Assembly: GCA_027485695.1 (NCBI GenBank)
Contig: JAIXQO010000001.1
Coordinates: 248,001 to 312,000 of the forward strand
Source: Pseudomonadota bacterium
GTDB taxonomy: Bacteria; Bdellovibrionota; UBA1018
Length of the DNA: 64,000 bases
Direction: 5' to 3'
Shown here: positions 59,009 through 64,000 of the stretch, piece by piece
How positions within the stretch are numbered: the stretch's first letter is position 1
Layout: each line of letters begins with the position of its first letter
Notes under the pieces: model-generated
The model's input: the letters and a program-made list of their open reading frames with translations, nothing else
Told to the model about the DNA's origin: nothing
Databases searched by the model: none
Program-made: the position numbers and the translations under genes

Positions 59009-60283
59009 ATGAGCTCAGCTTCTTTCGAAACCATGTATGTACAGCACTTCAACGAAGGTGCTCGTCCGATCGATTATTATCTCTCTAAAATGAATGGATA
59101 CACCGCGCTCAAAAAAGCGTTCGGCATGTCCAAAGACGACATCATCGGCGAGATGAAAAAATCGAACCTCCGCGGTCGTGGCGGCGCCGGATTCCCGACG
59201 GGAATGAAATGGGGATTTATCCCGAAGGATTCCCCCAAGGCTAAATACCTGGTTTGCAACGCAGACGAATCCGAACCCGGCACGTTCAAAGACCGCGATA
59301 TCATGCGCTACACGCCGCACCTTCTCATCGAAGGTATGGTGATCGGCGGATTTACGATTGGCGCGAATACGGGCTACATTTACATTCGCGGCGAATACAC
59401 GCGCGAAGCAAAACTCCTCGACGAGGCGATCGATGAAGCTTACGCCAAAGGTTACCTGGGCAAAAACATCCTCGGTTCCGGTTTTGATTTCGATCTGACC
59501 GTTCACCGCGGAGCTGGCGCCTACATTTGCGGCGAAGAAACCGGCCTTCTCAACTCTCTCGAAGGTAAACGCGGCGAACCGCGCGTGAAGCCGCCGTTCC
59601 CTGCTCAAGCGGGAGCGTTCGGTGGACCAACGATCGTCAATAACGTCGAAACGCTCGCAGACGTTCCGTTCATCATCAACAAAGGTGGCGAATGGTTCTC
59701 AAATCTCGGGAAACTTGAGAAATCGGGCGGTACGCGCCTTTTCTCGGTTTCAGGTCACGTCAATAAGCCCGGCGTCTATGAACTCCCATCCGGCGCTTTC
59801 ACACTCCGTCAGATCATCTATGATGTATGCGGCGGCGTTCTGGATGGCAAAAAACTCAAGGCCGTTATTCCGGGTGGTTCCTCTGCCCCTGTGCTGACCG
59901 CAGATGAAATCGACGTCATCGCCGATATCGATCCGATTATGAAAGCCGGATCCATGCTCGGATCGGCTGCGATCATGGTCGTGAGCGAAGATTACTGTGT
60001 GGTTCAGCTCCTTCTGCGCATCACGAAATTCTATGCGCACGAGAGCTGCGGTCAATGTACGCCGTGCCGCGAAGGTTGCCGTTGGATGGAAGATATCCTC
60101 CATCGCATCGTGCATGGACATGGCAAAACCCAGGATCTTGATCTCTTGATCGACATCACGAACAACATCAACGGCAAAACGCTCTGTGCGCTAGGCGACG
60201 CAGCGGCGGGACCGGTGGCGAGCTTCGTGAAGAAGTTCCGCCCAGATTTTGAAGCTTACATTCGAGGTGAAAAACATGCCTAA
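59009..60283 (+). CDS. nuoF: NADH-quinone oxidoreductase subunit F
   Basis: 424 aa NADH- and FMN-binding 51-kDa subunit. Nucleotide-binding GRGGAGFPTGMKW, CNADESEPGTFKDR, GAGAYICGEET, and the N3 cluster motif ESCGQCTPCREGC with a later Cys in TLCALGD are all present. It ends overlapping the nuoG start by eight bases. Confidence 0.97.
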   Translation: MSSASFETMYVQHFNEGARPIDYYLSKMNGYTALKKAFGMSKDDIIGEMKKSNLRGRGGAGFPTGMKWGFIPKDSPKAKYLVCNADESEPGTFKDRDIMRYTPHLLIEGMVIGGFTIGANTGYIYIRGEYTREAKLLDEAIDEAYAKGYLGKNILGSGFDFDLTVHRGAGAYICGEETGLLNSLEGKRGEPRVKPPFPAQAGAFGGPTIVNNVETLADVPFIINKGGEWFSNLGKLEKSGGTRLFSVSGHVNKPGVYELPSGAFTLRQIIYDVCGGVLDGKKLKAVIPGGSSAPVLTADEIDVIADIDPIMKAGSMLGSAAIMVVSEDYCVVQLLLRITKFYAHESCGQCTPCREGCRWMEDILHRIVHGHGKTQDLDLLIDITNNINGKTLCALGDAAAGPVASFVKKFRPDFEAYIRGEKHA

Positions 60284-61700
60284 GTGTACGATTGACGGCC
60301 GGGAAGTAGAATTCTCCGCCGGTGAAAACCTCCTAGAGGTCGCCCGCAAAGTTGGCGTAGAAGTTCCTTATTTCTGTTATCACCCAGGATTGACGGTCGT
60401 CGCTCAGTGCCGAATGTGCGCAGTGGAGATCGAAAAATTCCCTAAACTCCAAACGGCGTGCTCGACTCCGGCTGGCGATGGGATGATCGTCCATACGCGT
60501 TCTGAGAAGGCTAAGGCCAACCAGAAATCGATCATGGAATTCCTCCTGATCAACCACCCACTCGATTGCCCCGTATGCGACAAGTCGGGTGAGTGCGATC
60601 TTCAGGATAACTCCTACCGCTACGGTGACTCGTACACACGTTCGACCGAAGAACGTCGTACCTACATCGACCTCGACATGGGTCCGGTCATCAAGAAGAA
60701 CATGAATCGTTGCATTCACTGTACGCGCTGTATCCGTTTCGGCGCCGAAGTGGCAGGTGTTCGTGAGATGGTCGCGATCCAGCGCGGAAATAGCACTGAG
60801 ATATCCACGATCGACGGTCGTCCGCTTGAGACTGACTACGCCGGAAACTACGCAGACATCTGCCCGACCGGATCCCTCACGCTCAAAGATTTCCGCTTCA
60901 AGAAGCGCGCATGGATGCTCAAGAAAACAGCCACGGTATGCGAAGGTTGCTCCCGCGGCTGCAATATGGAAATCCAGCAGGACGGCGGATCGGTTTACCG
61001 CTGCATTCCTCGTAAGAACATGGAAATCAACCAGTACTGGATGTGCGACGAAGGTCGTTTCAATTACCAGTACCTGATGGACCCGACTCGTATCGTAAAA
61101 CCTCGCATCGAAGGTGTGAATACGACCTGGTCGGATGCGATCGGTCGTTTAAAGGCGACGCTCTCGGGCAAAAAAGCCACGATCTTGGTCGGAACTGATC
61201 TCACAGTTGAAGAATTGAAACTCATCCAAGAGATGAGCGCTTCGATGCTCCCGGGCTCAACCATCGCTCACATTGGAACGAACGGAGTTTCGACGACGAG
61301 TGATGACGGCGCCGAAGATCAGCTCCTGAAGCGTAAGAGCAAGACTTCGAACTTGCACGGTGCTGAAAAGCTTGGCATCGCTCCTTACAAATCAATGGCA
61401 TCAGGTTCGGAAGCAGTCCTGATTTTCCGCGGCGGCAAAGCTGAACTGCCTGCTCTGACTGGAATCAAGAAATACGGCGTAGGCGTGTTCACAGAATCCG
61501 AAGCCCAAGGTTTCGAAGTTGTGCTCCCGTCCACGAGCTTTGCGGAGAAAGACGGCACGATCGTCAATTTCCAAGGCAAAGAGCAACGCCTCAAGCGTGC
61601 AATCAATCCGATGGGCCAATCCAAGCAAATCGGCGAGATTTTCATGCTCTGGAAAAATAGCAGCTCAGCGCTTCGCGCTGAAGCGACGGGAGTTGCGTGA
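60276..61700 (+). CDS. nuoG: NADH-quinone oxidoreductase subunit G, short form
   Basis: 474 aa from the ATG at 60276 (MPKCTIDGREVEFSAGENLL). The N-terminal iron-sulfur part is complete: N1b, the His-ligated N5 in HPLDCPVCDKSGECDLQD, N4 in CIHCTRCIRF with CPTGS, and ligands for the extra cluster N7 in CEGCSRGC with WMCDEGR. The molybdopterin-like C-terminal domain is cut short: E. coli NuoG has 908 residues. The remaining 200 residues include a degenerate fold with no cofactor site evident. The reading frame is continuous, so it is a naturally short form. Confidence 0.94.
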   Translation: MPKCTIDGREVEFSAGENLLEVARKVGVEVPYFCYHPGLTVVAQCRMCAVEIEKFPKLQTACSTPAGDGMIVHTRSEKAKANQKSIMEFLLINHPLDCPVCDKSGECDLQDNSYRYGDSYTRSTEERRTYIDLDMGPVIKKNMNRCIHCTRCIRFGAEVAGVREMVAIQRGNSTEISTIDGRPLETDYAGNYADICPTGSLTLKDFRFKKRAWMLKKTATVCEGCSRGCNMEIQQDGGSVYRCIPRKNMEINQYWMCDEGRFNYQYLMDPTRIVKPRIEGVNTTWSDAIGRLKATLSGKKATILVGTDLTVEELKLIQEMSASMLPGSTIAHIGTNGVSTTSDDGAEDQLLKRKSKTSNLHGAEKLGIAPYKSMASGSEAVLIFRGGKAELPALTGIKKYGVGVFTESEAQGFEVVLPSTSFAEKDGTIVNFQGKEQRLKRAINPMGQSKQIGEIFMLWKNSSSALRAEATGVA

Positions 61701-62785
61701 TGGATCAAATTGAACTCATTGCCATGAGCGCGAAGATCGCGCTCGTCGTTGTCTTCTTGCTCCAGGTTGTACCGATCATGGTCTGGGTTGAACGCCGCGG
61801 AAGCGCTTGGATGCAAAACCGGACAGGCCCGAACCGTGTCGGTCCGCTCGGTCTTCTGATCTCACTTTGCGACGCACTTAAGTTCTTCACCAAAGAAGAT
61901 CGTACGCCTGGGCATGTGAACAAGTTCTACTACACGCTTGCTCCTATCGTGGCGGTGGCGCCTTCGTTCATCACGTTCGCGGTGATCCCGTTCGCTAGCT
62001 CCATCAACATCGATGGACACGTGATCCAGTTCCAAATCGCAAACCTGAACGTGGGTCTTCTCTATATCTTATCGGTCACTTCGATCAGCGTTTACGGCAT
62101 CATCATGGCTGGCTGGTCGTCGAACAACAAATACGCAATGTTCGGTAGCCTTCGCTCCACGGCGCAAATGATCTCTTACGAACTCTCGATGGGCCTCTCC
62201 ATTGTCGGTATCGTGATGGTGTTCTCGTCGATCGAGTTGGGCCAGATCGCAACAGCGCAAGGCGCGACGCTCCTGCAACTCGGACCGATTGCGATCCCGA
62301 AATGGGGCGTGTTCGTTCAACCGCTCGGCTTCTTGATTTTCCTGACGGCTTCCTTCGCAGAGACCAACCGACTTCCGTTTGACTTGCCTGAAGGCGAGTC
62401 CGAGATCGTTGCCGGTTATCACCTGGAATACGGCTCCATGCGTATGGCCCTGTTCTTCATGGCTGAATACATCAATATGACAGTCGCCTCAGCGTTCATT
62501 GCAACGCTCTACTTCGGCGGCTGGCAGCTCCTTCCGGGTATGACGTTCATCTTGAACCACCTCGGACTTGAGGGAATGGGCTTCGAGTGGGCGCGGGTCG
62601 CGTTTGAGCTCGCTTCGTTCTCGCTCAAAATGGTGTTCTTCCTTTGGTTCTTCGTCTGGGTGCGCTGGACGATTCCACGTTTCCGTTACGACCAACTCAT
62701 GGATCTGGGTTGGAAAGTCATGCTTCCACTCGCGTTGGTGAACCTTTTCGTCACCGGCTTCATGATCTATTCAGGAGTGATCTAA
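61700..62785 (+). CDS. nuoH: NADH-quinone oxidoreductase subunit H
   Basis: 361 aa from the ATG overlapping the nuoG stop by one base; a GTG one codon upstream is possible. The signatures [19 protein letters not shown] and [19 protein letters not shown] are intact, as is [15 protein letters not shown]. It makes the quinone passage and the hinge to the membrane arm. Confidence 0.96.
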   Translation: MDQIELIAMSAKIALVVVFLLQVVPIMVWVERRGSAWMQNRTGPNRVGPLGLLISLCDALKFFTKEDRTPGHVNKFYYTLAPIVAVAPSFITFAVIPFASSINIDGHVIQFQIANLNVGLLYILSVTSISVYGIIMAGWSSNNKYAMFGSLRSTAQMISYELSMGLSIVGIVMVFSSIELGQIATAQGATLLQLGPIAIPKWGVFVQPLGFLIFLTASFAETNRLPFDLPEGESEIVAGYHLEYGSMRMALFFMAEYINMTVASAFIATLYFGGWQLLPGMTFILNHLGLEGMGFEWARVAFELASFSLKMVFFLWFFVWVRWTIPRFRYDQLMDLGWKVMLPLALVNLFVTGFMIYSGVI

Positions 62786-62786
62786 A

Positions 62787-63230
62787 ATGCTCGTTAAAAG
62801 AGATCTAAAACCCCTAGCCCACATCTACCTCATTGAGATCATCAAGGGCCTCGCGATTACGATGAAGAACATGCTCTTCGCTCGTAACGTGACGATCCAG
62901 TATCCCGAAGAGCGTCGGAACTACTCGGAGCGTTTTCGCGGCATGCACTACATCAAGGCCACAAACGGCGTTGAGAACTGCACGGCCTGTATGCTCTGTC
63001 CGACTGTTTGCCCAGCGGAGTGCATCCATATCGAAGCTGGTGAACGCCCGGACAAAGAAAAATATCCGGTCAAGTTCGAGATCGACGTGCTCCGTTGCTG
63101 TTTCTGCGGCATGTGCGAAGAAGCCTGCCCGAAAGACGCGATCAAGCTCTCGACGATCTACGAAATGAGCCAAAGCAAGCGCACAGTGTTCTCCAAGGAT
63201 TACTTGCTTGAGCAACGGGGGCATAAGTAA
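62787..63230 (+). CDS. nuoI: NADH-quinone oxidoreductase subunit I
   Basis: 147 aa with two 4Fe-4S motifs, CTACMLCPTVCP and CCFCGMCEEACP, binding N6a and N6b. The N-terminal helix lies along the membrane. It starts one base after the nuoH stop and its last base pair is shared with the nuoJ start. Confidence 0.96.
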   Translation: MLVKRDLKPLAHIYLIEIIKGLAITMKNMLFARNVTIQYPEERRNYSERFRGMHYIKATNGVENCTACMLCPTVCPAECIHIEAGERPDKEKYPVKFEIDVLRCCFCGMCEEACPKDAIKLSTIYEMSQSKRTVFSKDYLLEQRGHK

Positions 63231-63763
63231 TGGCCATCAACCCCATCGCATTTTTCGTTTTCGGTGGAGCCGCGCTCGCGTTCTCCATGATGGTCGTCCT
63301 GAAGAAGAACCCGGTCGCGAGCGCCTTTAGCCTCGTGATGGTGTTCTTCTGTTTTGCGGGCATCTACGCTTCGATGAACGCCCACTTAATCGCGATCCTT
63401 CAGATTCTGGTTTACGCAGGCGCGATCATGGTCTTGTTCATTTTCGTGATCATGCTTCTGAACGCGGATGAGCCCACGTTTGACCTCCGTCGCACGAGCA
63501 ACGTAGTTAAGGCCGGGGCCGTTGCATTCGGTCTCGCCTTCGTCGTCATGCTCGCGATCGTGTTCAAGAAATCCAATATCATTCCGCTCAATGCGGGATT
63601 CTCCTCCGAAGAAGTCATCAAGTTGGGTGGAAACTCCAAAGTTCTCTCTCAATTGATGTTCTCTAAGTACATCCTTCCTTTCGAACTGACCTCGGTTCTG
63701 CTGCTTGCGGCAATTGTCGGCGCAGTCGCGATGGCGAAGAGAAAGACGGGTAAATCGTCGTGA
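63230..63763 (+). CDS. nuoJ: NADH-quinone oxidoreductase subunit J
   Basis: 177 aa, five membrane helices. The signature [20 protein letters not shown] in helix 3, with the pi-bulge Tyr-Ala-Gly, is present. It overlaps the nuoK start by four bases. Confidence 0.95.
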   Translation: MAINPIAFFVFGGAALAFSMMVVLKKNPVASAFSLVMVFFCFAGIYASMNAHLIAILQILVYAGAIMVLFIFVIMLLNADEPTFDLRRTSNVVKAGAVAFGLAFVVMLAIVFKKSNIIPLNAGFSSEEVIKLGGNSKVLSQLMFSKYILPFELTSVLLLAAIVGAVAMAKRKTGKSS

Positions 63764-64000
63764 TCATCGAACCTTGGTTGGTACAGACCTTTTGCGCCGC
63801 GATTTTTACGATCGGCCTGGTAGGTCTCCTCGTTCGCCGAAACATCCTGATCGTCCTGATGTGCGTGGAGCTCATGTTGAACGCTGTGAACTTGTCGTTC
63901 GCCGCCTTCTCGGAGCAGCACGGTGATCTGGGTGGCCAGATGGCGGTGTTTTTCATTATTACGGTCGCAGCCGCTGAGAGCGCTGTAGGCTTGGGACTTT
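63760..64000 (+). CDS. nuoK: NADH-quinone oxidoreductase subunit K, partial
   Basis: 80 codons from a GTG overlapping the nuoJ stop; the gene runs off the right edge. Helix 2 has [13 protein letters not shown] with its Glu and helix 3 has [13 protein letters not shown] with the second Glu. Both are the conserved charge-transfer residues. The missing nuoL, nuoM and nuoN should lie just beyond the window. Confidence 0.93.
   Translation, partial: MIIEPWLVQTFCAAIFTIGLVGLLVRRNILIVLMCVELMLNAVNLSFAAFSEQHGDLGGQMAVFFIITVAAAESAVGLGL

Overview
The window looks like the replication-origin region of a Gram-negative bacterium, most likely a Bdellovibrionota (Bdellovibrio-like, formerly Deltaproteobacteria) member. 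This is inferred from gene order: rpmH-rnpA-yidD-yidC-mnmE on one side of dnaA, mnmG-rsmG-parA-parB-bactofilin-atpF'-atpF-atpH-atpA further out, and dnaA-dnaN-recF-gyrB-gyrA on the other. I could run no search, so the phylum is an inference. No rRNA, tRNA, IS element or CRISPR was seen.

Layout. 1-6.7 kb (minus strand): stalk and delta genes of F1Fo ATP synthase, bactofilin, ParB, ParA, two parS sites inside rsmG, and mnmG. 6.8-11.8 kb: an unrecognised exported protein, an aldehyde dehydrogenase and a secreted amidohydrolase; the last two run against the local strand bias. 11.8-16.9 kb (minus): a five-gene acyl-CoA operon (Hbd, crotonase, acyl-CoA dehydrogenase, a B12-dependent mutase large subunit and its separate B12 subunit). 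The mutase carries isobutyryl-CoA mutase residues (Phe89, Gln207) rather than methylmalonyl-CoA mutase residues, so the operon reads as a route from isobutyryl-CoA to acetoacetyl-CoA. 16.9-20.6 kb: mnmE, yidC, yidD, rnpA, rpmH. 20.8-31.4 kb (plus): dnaA, a 780-bp oriC region with four perfect DnaA boxes and an AT-rich stretch, dnaN, recF, gyrB, a fabH-type gene and gyrA. 31.3-34 kb: a lipoprotein and the membrane half of ATP synthase (two AtpI/AtpZ-like proteins, a, c). 34-46.2 kb (minus): a lipoprotein, a secreted M48-type protease, uvrA, a phosphohexomutase, pdxA, two parvulin-type chaperones separated by a 145-bp hairpin element, and mfd.

46.3-64 kb (plus) holds two complex I clusters head to tail. 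The second (from 55.7 kb) is an ordinary nuoABCDEFGHIJK... operon that runs off the window. The first is an 11-gene relative (A, B, C, D, H, I, J, K, L, M, N order, no E/F/G). It keeps the iron-sulfur cysteines of NuoB and NuoI. By eye alignment it has lost the quinone-site His and Tyr of NuoD, both membrane glutamates of NuoK, and the key Glu/Lys residues of the antiporter-like subunits. This degenerate, NADH-module-free complex I paralogue is the best candidate in the window for an undescribed system.

Genes mostly point away from oriC at about 22.5 kb: minus to the left, plus to the right. ATP synthase genes are split between the two arms. Starts were adjusted for rsmG, mnmG, rnpA, rpmH, hbd, nuoD, nuoG, nuoH and the NuoI-like gene on the basis of ribosome-binding sites and family N-termini.
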